Origin: Smittium mucronatum
Lineage: Eukaryota; Kickxellomycota; Harpellomycetes; Harpellales; Legeriomycetaceae
DNA length: 24,435 nucleotides
Assembly: GCA_001953115.1 (NCBI GenBank)
Contig: LSSL01001894.1
Coordinates: 5,165-29,599 of the forward strand
Direction of reading: 5' to 3'
Shown: one piece after another, positions 1 through 12,000 of the stretch
Layout of the letters: the number at the start of each line of letters is the position of its first letter
How positions within the stretch are numbered: position 1 is the first letter of the stretch
Program-made: the position numbers and the translations under genes
The notes under the pieces: model-generated
What the model saw: the letters and a program-made list of their open reading frames with translations, nothing else
What the model was told of the DNA's origin: nothing
Databases searched by the model: none

Positions 1-383
1 TTAACATTACTTCTCTAAATCATTTCTAAGAATTTCATAATTTATTTTTTAAATAATAAGCCCTAAGATTGAATTAGATTTTCTTCTTTATTTTTAAAAT
101 AAAAAAAATTTTATAATAAAAATTTGGAGAAAATTGGAAATTTACATTATACTCACTTTTTATTATAAATTTTTTATTATGAAAAAAATGTAAATTTTAG
201 AAAAAGTAAAAATCTGTTTTTAGTTCTTATAATTTTTCCCAATAAGGATTAGTTATTTGAGAAAAGCGTTTTAATTTGTATTTTAATATTTTATTGAGAG
301 TAATCATGTAAATGGTTTACAAATTAAGATAATTGGATTCGAAAAAAAGTATTAATATTTAATATAAACCCTTTTAGTTTATT

Positions 384-416
384 ACACACACACATATATA
401 TATATATACATATATA
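384..416. repeat. Compound microsatellite (AC)n(AT)n
   Basis: Five AC units run directly into a (TA)n tract with one ACA interruption. The same AC-to-AT arrangement recurs at 5201-5224, and a short reversed version lies at about 13430-13440. Confidence 0.9.
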
Positions 417-3400
417 ATAATCAGTATAAGACTAGTGTGAATACAAGGGCTCAAAATAACTGATAGAAAAAAATTTAATTTCTTTTTCTGATTTTAAGAA
501 TGTCAATCTAATATTTTATTTAATAATTTTTTAAATTAAATTAATTTTTACCTAATTCTTTTTTAAATTTAATTGCGAAAAAGGTAATATATCTGAAAAA
601 AGGCTTTAAAATTATCGATTTTTTTTTTGTTTAAACTAAAAAAATATTTGAAATTTGGCTAATAACATCGAAATTTTCATAAAAATTTAAAACTCCATGC
701 TTAAAATAGAATTTCAACTAAAAAATATTTGAATATTTATTAAATAAATTAAAAACAACTGCTCCTAAATTTAATTAAATGAATTTCTTCTTAGTTTTTG
801 AAGATTTGGTAAATCTGATTTTAAAAAACCAAGTAGAAAATTAGAAAAAAACACTTATGGCTAAAACTATTTATTTATTTATTAGATAATTAAATATATT
901 TTCTCAAAGAATATCTAGATGAGGGACATGACTAATTTGGACTAATAAAGAAGTACCATTTTTATTTATTCGAAATTTGCTGGTTTATTTGAAAATAAAA
1001 ATATAATCAAATGTATATTACATTTCTATCACTATAAATATACCCAAACTAAAATAAAATCAAATTTTAAAATTATTTAATGTATAAAATAAATTTAATT
1101 TAATAGTAATAATAATAGAAAAATATGAATAAAAAAATAAATCTTATACCTAAGTAATTTTTTTGAATAGTACAAATGTTTTTTCAGAAAGATATTGATG
1201 ATTTTTTTTCTGTTAAATTTTTATATATTGGTAAAAAATTAATTTTAAAAAGTACAAAATAAATAGAACTTTATAGGAAACAGACTATTTTTGGGTAAAT
1301 TTTTTTTTCTAATCAGATTAAAACTGTCTTTATTTTATTATTATACAATGATTAATCAATTTAATCAATTTAAAAATAAAGCTAATTATTATCAGAAAAA
1401 TATTTTTATCTATACATTTTTTTACAGCCAGGTATAGATAAACGGATATTATTTATAAAAAAATAAATTTTTTATTTTATTTTATAATTTATAATTAGAT
1501 GTGTTAACCTAAATAGAATTAAACAAAATAACTTTTGAGTAAAAATATTATAAACTATCAAACAGTGAAGTTGATAGATACTTAATATTTCAAAATAAAA
1601 ATTTGATTAATACCAAATTTTATCGATGTGTTATAAATTATTAATTTTTTAAAAAAACGTTTAGTTTTTGAATTATCCTTATTCAATATATAATTGAAAT
1701 AATTTTCTATTTTTTAAGAATTCATATGTTTTGGGTGGCTGTGATACTTGTATGGCTTCGATTCTACCTTTAATTTATATAGTTTAATCAATAGTATTTA
1801 TAGTCTGTAATTAAATATATAAATTAAAAATTTAGAAAAATGATGTGAAAGTCATTTCAGAAACTATATATTTTTAATATTTTCAAATAATTTTTGAATT
1901 ATTTTTGGTCTGTGAATAAATGTTTTTATACAAAACTAAACTCTTATTTCTATATAAAATTAACTAAATCGATTTAATATTTAAGTTAAATAAAATTTTG
2001 ATTTTAAATATAGTCATTTTATATAATTATATTTCTAAAAAAACTAACTCATTATATGGCTCATTCTAATTTTTTTAATTATTTTCTTAATATAAATTAG
2101 CTTATTTTTTTTAAGCTTAATATATATATCCCATTGATTTAATTTATTTAAAAATTTACTCTCAAAAAAATTTTTTTCATAATTTATTTATGTATAGACA
2201 CATTACAATTTATCATAATTTCGGATATGTAATTTTCGGATATAAAACTGTATTAATTTATTAAAAAAATGTTGCAGATATATTATAATAAGTTGTGATG
2301 AATTTTTTTAGAGTAGAATGTAGTAAAAGACAAAAAAAATCATTCACTCCTCCTCAATTTTATTACATAATATGAGCACTACATTGCTCAAGCCAGACTG
2401 TAACTATACAATAAGACACAAAAAAAAGGTTTATATGAAAAACTGAAATTTATGGAAAATGACTTATATTTAGGTAATATAATATTTACTTGCGGCTCTG
2501 GTTCCCCATTTAAAATTTTTAAGCCATAATGGGCGTAAAATTAGACTGATATGAGTTTTCGGACTAAATTTTTTTTATGTTATAATATTTAGAAAATTTT
2601 AATTTATTAATCATTTTTCTTCGAATTGATCGATTAATTTTTTTTGAATGATATTTAGATCTTTATAATTGAAAAAATCAAATTATTCCTAAGAATAAAT
2701 AGTTAGAATTTCTATTGATGTAAGGTGCTTGAGAGATCGATTTTTTAAAAGTGTTATTTGTTTTATCACATAATAAACTTAAAATTTCAAAAAAATTAAA
2801 AAAGTGATAAAGTAATAAAGTAATAAAATTAATTATATTATACATTCAAAGCAAATAACATATTTGGGGTTTTTTCGAATTACAATTTTAAATTTATATT
2901 ATTTATTTTTGAATCTTTCTATAAAATTTTTTTTTCTCTTTCCAGTTATAAATAAAATTATATATTGAAAATTTTAGGAAATAATAATTTGACATAATGA
3001 AAATCAGCAATTTTTTTTAAGTATTCTGTTATTTAAATTTTTTTATTTATAAAATCAATTATATTTGATAAAATATCCTCTTAATTTAATCAAATTAAAT
3101 TTACGCAAAAACCAAAATAACCAGGGGATGATAAAATTAATGCAAATAAGAAAACTGAAAATTATATATATTCATATTAATCAAAATTAGATTTTGAAGA
3201 CTGAAATTTTATCGAAAAACTGTGACAGGTATACAAGAAGGGATAAGAATATTTATTAATTTATCTAAAAAAATGGGCGTAATTAAAGCTATGGTTTATA
3301 ATATAAATTAAGGGGGTTTAAAGGGCGTAAAATACCAAAATATACTATTAATATTTATTTTATATTAATAAGGAAATAAAAACAGTTTTTTTCATTTAGA

Positions 3401-4147
3401 AGTAACTATTAGGGTTTTTTTTCTAGTAATAAAAACCAATTTTAAATGGTTCATCATAAATTTTCATTTTACCAAAAAAATAATTATTTAAATCACATAA
3501 TAAGTTTTAATTATATAAAAAATAGGAACTTTTTATTTTCAATTTATAAATTACAATCAGATATTTTCTGGGATTTTTTCCGATTTCATATTTCTGTATT
3601 TGAATTTAGTGAAATTGAGGTTTATAGAAAATTTAACACTTTAAAAAATATCTAATATAATCTAATACAACAAAGTTGTAATAGTATAAAATATTATTAA
3701 TTTAAAAATGGAATTTTTATTTTTGTATTAAAATTTTGGATATCATCAAAATAAATAATTCAACAGTTTATATTTATTTTTTTATATTTTTTTATATAAA
3801 AATAATTTTTTAAAAAAATAAGGGGTTTTGAAAAATGAAATCAGAAATATTAAGCCTAATCTCTAAAAAAAAGTAAAATTAGTTTATAAAATATATATAA
3901 GATATAAAAACTTGAATAAAAAAAGAAAATTTAGAGATAAAATAACATTAATTATTGATTTATTTTTATTAAAAATTGGCCTAAAAAAACTTTACACGTG
4001 TTAAATACTGATAATTAAAAGCTAATTAGGTGTATTTTTTATAAACTTAAGCTTAGATTTACGTTTTTGTATATTAAAAATATTAGTTATAATAAATTTC
4101 TGAAATTTAAAATTTTAATTAGTGTATAAATATTTAAATAAAAATAC

Positions 4148-4252
4148 CTGTTATTCAAACGTTCTTTCATTAAGAAATTTCCTTTCGTACAATGGGGGAG
4201 ATTTGCTTTAAACTCTTGTTGTGATTTTTGCAATATTTTTTCTATAAATTCC
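4148..4252 (-). other. Isolated exon-like segment
   Basis: On the minus strand a 105-nt open segment is bounded by a good acceptor (TTTTTACAG, ending at 4253) and a GT donor (AACAG then GTATTT, from 4147). Its reading in the open frame is hydrophilic and varied (begins EFIEKILQKSQQEF, later HCTKGNFLMKERLNN), unlike the F/I/Y/N-rich products of neighbouring noise. It carries one leading and two trailing bases, as an internal exon can. No partner exon was found nearby and no family is recognised. It may be a relic exon or chance. Confidence 0.15.
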
Positions 4253-5200
4253 CTGTAAAAATTTAGTATTATAGAATTAAGTCTCAAATTATATTTTTCA
4301 ATTACTGCATCATATTCGATTTAATTGAATTGAATTATAATGTATTAATTATTTTAATATTATAAACTTTATTTTACTTTTTTATATAGTTTAAAAATTA
4401 CTGAAGACAGGAAAAAGTTTTATTTTACCAAATAAATTAGAAGTCTCATTTTTATAAAATATAAAATAGGATCTTTTAGCTTATATTTGTATAATCTATT
4501 TTTATTTTTTATATAAAAAATCTCAGTGTTACTCTAATTTAAGGAACTAGCAGTGAATTTTTATTCTTATCCAAAGTTACTTATTTTAATAACTTTAGAA
4601 CTTTATTATCATCAGACCTTGTAATCAGTAGACTCAAATAAAAAAAATCGAAGAATATACAAGTATAAAATACCAAATTTTATCCCTTAGTATTTTAAAT
4701 TTAGGATTTTTCACCCAATCCACTGTCTATAGTTTATATAAAAAATATATGGATTTTTTTTATTCTTAAATTTGCGGAAAAACCCCCACATAAAAATATG
4801 AAAAAAACGTCAAACTTGTTTGAAAATAAATTATCTTAAACACACTCTTTATTTTAAAAAAAATTGGACGAATATATTAAACTTAAAAAGATTGAAATTA
4901 CTTATTTATTATTTTATTTTAGCTATTCAAAGATTAAAATTAAATAAATGCTTTTTTATCTAAATAAATAGTTTAAAATTTTTTCTAAAAATTTTTATTT
5001 AATTTTCCAAAAAATAATAATTTAAATAATATTTTATAGAATTATCTCGAAAAAAATTTAATAAATATATTTTAGTTGTAAATTTTTACTCAATACCTTT
5101 TTGATCTGCTGTAGGGTTTAAAATAATTCATTCATATTGAAATTTTTTTCATCTTCAAGGCTTAGTGTATTCTATATATTAAAAGAAATTAATCATGCAA

Positions 5201-5224
5201 ACACACACACACATATATATATAT
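5201..5224. repeat. Compound microsatellite (AC)n(AT)n
   Basis: An (AC)6 tract is followed by (AT)n, the same arrangement as at 384-416. The flanks of the two loci are unrelated, so this looks like independent slippage and not a dispersed element. Confidence 0.9.
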
Positions 5225-8200
5225 TATATTAATTCATCCGAAAATAGTTATTTTTTTAATAATTTTGGGCCCTTACAATTTTGAAATTTTTTTATTTTAA
5301 ATCTAATTTTTAATCCTCAATCTATTCAAAAAATCAGAATAAAAAAGATCCAAATTCTTGTAATATTTTTATTGATAACAAATTAAGTCTCCCTGAAATT
5401 TACTTCTATCTAAATTGTGGTATAAAGACTTTCGTAATTCAATTTTTCGCTAAACCTATATTTGTGTCAAATCTTCCAGAAAAAAAAATATGTTAATATT
5501 ATAAAATTTAACTCTTCCACAGCTTTAAATAGAAGCTATTCATATTTAAATTGAAGAAATAAAAATTTATTTTTGGTAATATTCAACTTTTACGATAAAT
5601 TTTGACTTTTTTTTACTATTTCTCGTGTTATTTGTGATTTTAATGACAATTAAAAGGTATTTCGGAACATTAAACTCGAAAAATACTATTTATAGGGAGT
5701 TTTAAATCATTTATATAAAAAATTAATTTTAAAATATATTAATATTTTTTTCCTTGTTTATTAAAAAAATCTTCAAGTTTTTCAAGTAATTTTTTAAAAA
5801 TTATATAAATCTTACATTAGAATTAGCTAAGAGAAATATATTGAAAAAAATTAAGTCGAGATTTGTTATAAGATTTTGAAAATTGAGATTGGGTTTATAT
5901 TATTTATAAAATCACATTTTCATCTAAATACAGGGTTTTTAAGTTATTATATTAAAAAATGAGAATTTAAAAAGGAATAAATTCAAAAAAAAAAATTATG
6001 AAGAAAAATTACTAGTCCAACTCCAAGATAGCCGTAAATATCTTTTTTATAATAATAAAATAAAATCTAACATAGATCGTCTAATATACTAAAATATATA
6101 ATAGCAATTAAAATTTGTTTTTTTGAAATAAAATTAGAGACTTGAGATCAGATTGAAAAAAAAAAAAAATTGAATCATTTAATGTGTATATTTTTAAAAG
6201 ATTTTACCAAAATAAATGATATCGCATTGAAATTATGAAATATCCCAATTTTTGTGATGTAAAAAAAAGATTTTTTAAAACATTTTATCAAAATTAAACT
6301 TTTTCGAATATATTTTGATTTTGAATACTTTTTATTTTGATTTTAAAAAGCTTGGTTTTAAAGCTTTGGTTAGTATATTTAAGGATAATATTGCAATGTT
6401 TTTTTGGAATTTGTTAAAGGTACTTATCAATTCAAGAATATAATAATAAAAAAGGTTATATTTTTTTTCTATTATTTTCAGAGCCTATGTTTAAAAGAAA
6501 TTAGGCAAAATTTTGCATTAATCTAATATCAATTTAATTATCCTCAACTAAAACTCAAATTTATCTAGTTCTACAAATAAAAAAATATATTTAACCACAA
6601 ATTTATCTTTTTTTGGTTAATTTTTCTTTTTTAATGAATAAAGTTTTATTTTAATGAAAAAAATAGATAGAAAAGTTGGTGAAATATTATTTATTTTATA
6701 TGTAAAACATAAAGAAGCAATTTAAATGAAAATTAAACATAAACATAAAAAAAGATTTTTTGGAACTAGTTTTTTTTTTAATAAGCCCATTAAAACTTAA
6801 ATCAGAAATTTTAGAAAATAAAGACGGATAAAATTTCCTTATTTTATATTAACATTTGAGTAATGAAATATTTTTCGTATAGAAAATTGGAATACAATAA
6901 ACATATATAGCAATAAGATTTTTACATAGAGTTAAAAGATGTAATAAACGTGAACATCTTGGAAAATTTACCAACAAGATCCATAGTTTTATTAATTAAT
7001 TTTTTAAAAAAAGATATAAAAAGAAATTATAGCTCCTATTATTTCAATTTTTTCGAAATCATATTAATATTTTATATTTTTTATCAAATAAAGGACCTAT
7101 TTTTTCCAAGTTTCATAAATATCTAAAAAAATCAAGAAAATTTCGTTCCACGTAATATTAAATCCAAATCAATCTGAAAAAGGTTTTTTAAATGTAGATC
7201 TTAATTTCGAGTCAAAACCTAGAAAAAATTCGTTGACTAGCAATTTTTATCATAAAATTATTTAATGGATGTTTCTAATCATAATTTAATTATTCAATTA
7301 TAGATTTACATCATTTTAAAAAGTTGAAAATAATTAAAATTTATCATTGTGCAAAAGTTATAAATTGTGTAAATTAAAGATAAATTAAGTAAAATTTGGT
7401 ATTATAATCCTTTTTTTTAGTAAAACAATTAAAAATAAGAGATATTTAAATTCAAAAAGATACATTAAAACTGAATTAATGATATATCATTCTTTTTTCA
7501 TCAATTATATACTTTTTTTTAGTATTTAATGTATTTTTTTTAAAAATTTTAATCAATAACCATTAAATAAATAAGAAGTTTTGATCTTATTGAGTCTAAA
7601 ATAAGATATTTAAAAAGTTTAGGAGAAAAATTAAATCTTTTTTTTTTTTTAGGATTTTAGAAAAGAAATTAACACCAAAAAGAAAAAATAAAGCTTTTTT
7701 TGTAAATTAAAGAAATAAAAATTAAATTTAAAAAATTTTATTACTGAAATTTTTTTTTAGCATAAAAAAAATATTTTTACATATAAAACCTTGCCCCAAA
7801 TTTCAAGAAATTAAATGATATATATTTATATTATTAAAAATCCAATTTAAAGCTAAAAAAAATATAGAAAATCTTTAATACAATTTCCGCTCTATCCCAC
7901 TCAATTTCTATGTAAGAACATTAATAAATGATAATATTGAGAAACTAAATTATTTATAACAAATGTAAAAAATAAAAAAGTCAAATGTGATTTTTTCATC
8001 TGCTTTCAAATTTATTAATACTATCATTTTTTTTATCCTTTTTTGATGATTGATAATAAACCCTATAAAAAAATAAACCGAAACATTGATATAATTAAAA
8101 GGAATATAAATCAAACTTTATAGAAAAAAATCTTTAAAAAAATTGGGTAATATAAATTAGATGCATTATAAAAAAACAAAAGAATTAGTTTTTCTTGAAG

Positions 8201-9485
8201 TTATTATTATGTGAATTTTTTAAAATAATATAATAAAGTGAATTTTTAATCATTGAAGAAAAATTTTGATGAATTCTTTGGAAAAATAAAACAAACGAAA
8301 CCTATATTATTTTGAATAGATATATAATATTTTTCATTTCATTAAGTTAGAGTTTTAAAAAGGTTGGAGAACTCATAAATCCAGAGAAAAAACAAGTTTT
8401 TTTAAATTATTTCATTTATTAATGCTAAAACCGGGATTTTTTTCATTCAAAATACCAAATAATAGTCAATATGTGAACAAGGTCAAATTTATTATGAATA
8501 AGTTCAAAGTTTCAGTCAATAAAGCTCAAAACATAACAATATTATTTTTTCACTACAATTAAACAAGAAAGAATGTAAAAAACGATTTAACCAAAGAAAT
8601 TTGTTTATTATATCATTTTTTATTTATTTTATTTTCGATTAAAATAATTTAAAAATGTAAGAAATGGAAACTTCATTTATAAATTTTGATTATGTAATTT
8701 TAAAAGTATCGAAAAATGCGTTAAAAGCATATTTAGAACAATAGGGTTTTATGAGATGTTTTTAGAATTTTTTTTTCTTTGAACTAAAACAAAATTTCTG
8801 AAAAAAAATTCTGATGATGAAAATATAAATGATGTGCTTTAAATTTTAGAAATACACGTTATTTTTCTTGAAATGTTTATTCAGCTTTTAAATAAGCAAA
8901 ATAAAAAAAAGTACATTCTGAAAATGATATGATTGAGCCATCTAAAAACCACAAAAATTTAAATGGAAACATGATGAAAATCTCTTGGTTTATTTTAGCT
9001 AAAACCTAGATATTAAATACAAAAAAAATCCCTATTTTGTGTCATTTTTATAATTTAAAGCTTTATTTAAACGAATTTAAAACCCAATTAACGTTACATA
9101 TCTAACAGATCATTTTTAAAATAAAAAAATTATGGGACAAACAGTAAAAGATATCGATTTTTTGAAGATTAAATTGAACAATGCTGATGTATTATATATG
9201 GATACATATATAAAATTACAGAAAAAAAAATCCCATATTATTATGTCGAAACAGAATGTTGATAACTTAATAACTGTAAGCACCGATTGAGATTTCATAA
9301 ATTCTTTCAGGAAACAGTGCACAAAGAACATTTTGAATTCAAGTTAAATTTTTTTTGCTTTATAAAGTCAAATTTAATAGTTAAGCTAGTTTTTAATCGT
9401 CGAATAAAACTTACTATCTTTCAATATCGATATTTAAAAAATTGTAGACTCAGAGGAGACCAATATGTATGTAGGAAAATTGCTA

Positions 9486-10020
9486 ACAAATAAAAAATAT
9501 TTGCGAGCGAAGATCCAAAAAAAGAGCCTTCATTTATGGAGCTCCAGTAATATATTTTCGATCAAGTCGATATCGATAACATATTTTTTTCCATGTGACT
9601 CGAAGAACGATATTACGATCTTTTGAAAAGAGATTACCTAAATAAACAACAAAAAGTTCCTTAGCTTTTTCTGGACACAAAAATGAGTTGAGTTCCTATT
9701 TTGGTAATTTATCATTATCTATTCGTTGATAGGAAAAGTTAACCCAATATTGAAAGCCGTATTTTTTAAGAAAAAAAGCGTGCATTGACCGAAGAATGGT
9801 GTCAATTTTTTTACCACCAAATCTTAACCCTTTCAGGGCCAAAATTATTGCCCTATTCCCATTTGCGTATATTAACATTCCCAATTGGTATAAACTCACA
9901 TTTTATCCAGTAGTATACAAATATTTCCAACTTCGCGATAGCATTGAACAAAAAATGAAATCTATTTTCATCCAATGGCCCTGAAAGGTTTAAATGAAGA
10001 AAAAGGAATTTATAAAACTT
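9486..10020 (-). pseudogene. Broken coding sequence of unknown family, split by a MITE
   Basis: Read on the minus strand, two long stop-free stretches lie in the same frame, 9827-9699 (43 codons) and 9695-9537 (53 codons), separated only by one TAG (9698-9696). A TAA (9536-9534) then leads into a further 16 codons in frame. The translations look like real protein: the first contains KYGFQYWVNFSYQRIDND, the second KDRNIVLRVTWKKICYRYRLDR. If the piggyBac-type MITE and one TTAA copy are removed, the frame continues upstream without a break into 10020-9994, ending at a TGA (10023-10021). More frame-compatible but stop-broken sequence reaches to about 10140. I do not recognise the family. It is inferred to be a dead gene or transposon ORF, with at least two in-frame stops plus the insertion. 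Alternatively the stops could lie in unrecognised introns. Confidence 0.45.
9824..9993. mobile_element. piggyBac-type MITE, 162 bp, with TTAA target-site duplication
   Basis: The element body (9828-9989) is flanked on both sides by TTAA (9824-9827 and 9990-9993), the hallmark piggyBac target site. Its ends form terminal inverted repeats: left CCCTTTCAGGGCCA (9828-9841), right TGGCCCTGAAAGGT (9976-9989), matching at 13 of 14 positions. Only the outermost base differs. The interior holds no transposase-sized frame, so the element is non-autonomous. Just inside the left end AGGGC (9835-9839) can pair with GCCCT (9850-9854). It sits inside the minus-strand broken reading frame described separately. 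A similar end sequence lies at 10899, which suggests a related family nearby. Confidence 0.85.
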
Positions 10021-10396
10021 TCAAGATCCAGGATTTAATCCTCAATATTTCCAATTTCGAATATAAAAAAAATCACGTTCTTTGAAAATAAGAATTAATG
10101 TCCGATTGAAAAATATATTGGTACTAGACTCTTGCACGAATTTTATTAAGATTTCGGGTCATAATGCATTTTCTGATTTTTAAGCAATTCTTGTTGAGCT
10201 TATTAATATTGTTTTTTAAAATTCTATTATCCCGGCTTTCGCGATGCATTAATATGGCCAAATTAGAATTTTTTATTTTCATCCAATAATAGGACTATGA
10301 TAAGCTGAAATCCTCTATTGGTTATGCTATATTAGTGTTTATAACCAATTCTGGAGATGTTTTTTTATATAGTCTTGCAACCCAGGATTCGAAGTT

Positions 10397-10780
10397 ATGA
10401 ATCTAGTTCTCTTTGTTTTGTTTTGTTTTAATTATTTTATCACCATGTGTGGTATATACTCAGATTTGCTAAATTTTACAAATCAATCTGCCAATTTCAA
10501 ACATTTAATAAATTATAGGTTAATTTATCAAAGCGGAAATCAAAATAGCATAAATATTTGTCATAAAAATGGCACAAAATGGCTCACCGACGATGAAAAA
10601 GTTAAGTTGATAACATTAAAATTTATTTCTTTATTATTATTATTGAATTTTGGATTTTATTTTTTTTAGTTATTATTCATAATAACAGCTGATAAATCAA
10701 AATGGTGTCACTTTTGCTCCTTTGAACATTCCAAATATCCGAAACTAGGAATTTTAATCCCTTTGGTGATGTTTTTGTAA
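10397..10780 (+). CDS. Possible small two-exon gene, hydrophobic N-terminus, unknown
   Basis: An ATG at 10397 opens a frame whose first about 18 residues (MNLVLFVLFCFNYFITMC) resemble a signal peptide or membrane anchor. A polar stretch with GTKWLTDDEK follows. The frame ends at TAG 10667-10669, but that TAG is also the end of a good acceptor (TTTTTTTTAG). Removing a 69-nt segment 10601-10669 (donor GTTAAG, not the usual GTAAGT) joins phase-0 exons. It gives about 104 residues that end with a CxxC-containing tail (ADKSKWCHFCSFEH) and a hydrophobic end, with stop TAA at 10778-10780. No family is recognised. The antisense strand also gives short plausible peptides, so the coding strand is uncertain and the region may be a relic like its neighbours. 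Confidence 0.25.
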
Positions 10781-10898
10781 TAATTTTATTCCGCTCATTT
10801 ATGTTTTAATCTGAGGAATAAAAAAAATCAGCTATTGGTTTACTACGTGTTTATTCATATTTTATATATACAAAATATAAACCGAATTAAAGTTATAT

Positions 10899-12000
10899 TT
10901 AACCTTTTCAGGAGTCAAGTGTATTCCAAGTTCCTATCTGTGAAACTTACCAAATCCTAATCGTAGATATATGAAAAGGACCCCATTAAAATTGGTTACT
11001 CAAGGTTGGATTTTTGAAAAGATTAAAAGTTACACTTTATTTTTTGCATTACCAACCCCAAAAGGATTCCTTTAAAAAAACTATTCCAGGAAGAGTCAAA
11101 TTATCAAACTACAAAATCATTTTATTTCATGAAGAGAAGTAGAAAAGGAAGATAACATATACTATCGTGCCAAGAAATGGAGTTTTGTTGTGCTTTAATC
11201 AAAGATATTAAAGCCTGCAAGCCAGCATGCATAAATGCTTATAAAAAAGAGTGAACTAGCTGGTTAGCTTTACGTATCAATAGTGTATTCGGAACTGATC
11301 TTTTGTCTGTAGTAAATCAATATAGAATACTTTATGTCCAGATTAGATTGTTGATGCGTTCATAGTTTGAACACAAAAATAATCGATGAGGATGACAAAT
11401 TAGTATAATCACGATATATAATTCTTGTTTACAAAATAATGGTTTTTGACACGTTTTGTTTACATTATTCATAATTTCTATGATATTGAAAAGTTAATAC
11501 AGCTCTTTTTGGAATGATTTACACTCCTTCGTGCTTGATTATGTTTATTATTGGTTAATAAGTGAGAGGATTTTACATCAATTCTACCTATTTTGGTCAC
11601 ACGGACCAGTTATGGTCCAAAATTAAACCCAATACGTTTTTTTTCTTATTAATGTTTTGTAAAGAAATATTAATAGGTGGATCCAAATTTATTGTAGGAT
11701 CAATACTAGTTTATTCCAGCAAATGGAGAATAATAAATAGCTTGAATCCTGAAAAAAAATATCAGTAAATCAGTTTGGTTTACCTACTTGAAAAGAAAAA
11801 TACTGGGTGTGACTGGTATTTTCTCCGTGACTACCGACATAAATTAGATTCTAGCAAAAAAAAACATTTAATAGGCTTATCATTTTTTATCAAATAAAAT
11901 TCATTATCGAACAGCAAATGACATTGTTTAGAAATATGCCTCCTAAATCGGAATGCATGCTGACTATATGTTTAGATATATAATTCAAAGGGTTCAGATA
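10899..12000 (+). mobile_element. Probable decayed piggyBac element (left end plus transposase remnants)
   Basis: The left boundary is TTAACCTTTTCAGG at 10899-10912. Over these first 14 bases it differs from the left end of the MITE at 9824 (TTAACCCTTTCAGG) at one position. No matching right end was found, so the right limit is approximate. Between about 11470 and 11870 plus-strand fragments recall, in order, landmarks of fungal piggyBac transposases (DDE_Tnp_1_7): DIEKLIQLFLE (near 11484), YFGHTDQLWSKIKP (from about 11589; compare the FGRS..KP region), and ISLVYLLEKKNTGC after the TAA at 11766 (compare the IPL..YL....IGACGT region). The frame is interrupted by stops. The resemblance was judged from memory of the family pattern and is weak. 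The TTAA-linked end is the stronger evidence. Confidence 0.3.

Larger units (their letters stand above)
1..9100. other. AT-rich gene desert
   Basis: No recognisable gene is seen on either strand. The DNA is dominated by A and T runs, and stop codons are dense in all frames. The few open frames (for example 3446-3655 +) have the F/Y/I/N/K composition expected from AT-rich noise. Distinct items inside are two compound microsatellites, three copies of GGGCGTAA (2531, 3275, 3323), a short 8-bp tandem array of AAAGTAAT near 2812-2830, and one exon-like segment on the minus strand at 4148-4252. No tRNA B-box, rRNA or CRISPR pattern was found by eye. Confidence 0.7.

Noticed and set aside
3446..3655. 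69-codon plus-strand frame
   Set aside because: The product is almost all F, Y, N, I, K and S, as expected from random AT-rich sequence; no motif or splice context.
9116..9331. 71-codon minus-strand frame
   Set aside because: Hydrophobic F/I/S-rich product without motifs; the opposite strand reads at least as protein-like here.
9132..9496. Plus-strand two-exon gene (MGQTVKDIDFLKIK..., donor GTAAGC at 9276, acceptor TTTCAG ending at 9310)
   Set aside because: The frame phases fit, but the intron would be only 35 nt, far shorter than the 82-253 nt introns of the secure genes, and the right half overlaps continuing minus-strand relic sequence.
9796..9984. 62-codon plus-strand frame through the MITE
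   Set aside because: It lies almost wholly inside the non-autonomous element and has no transposase features.
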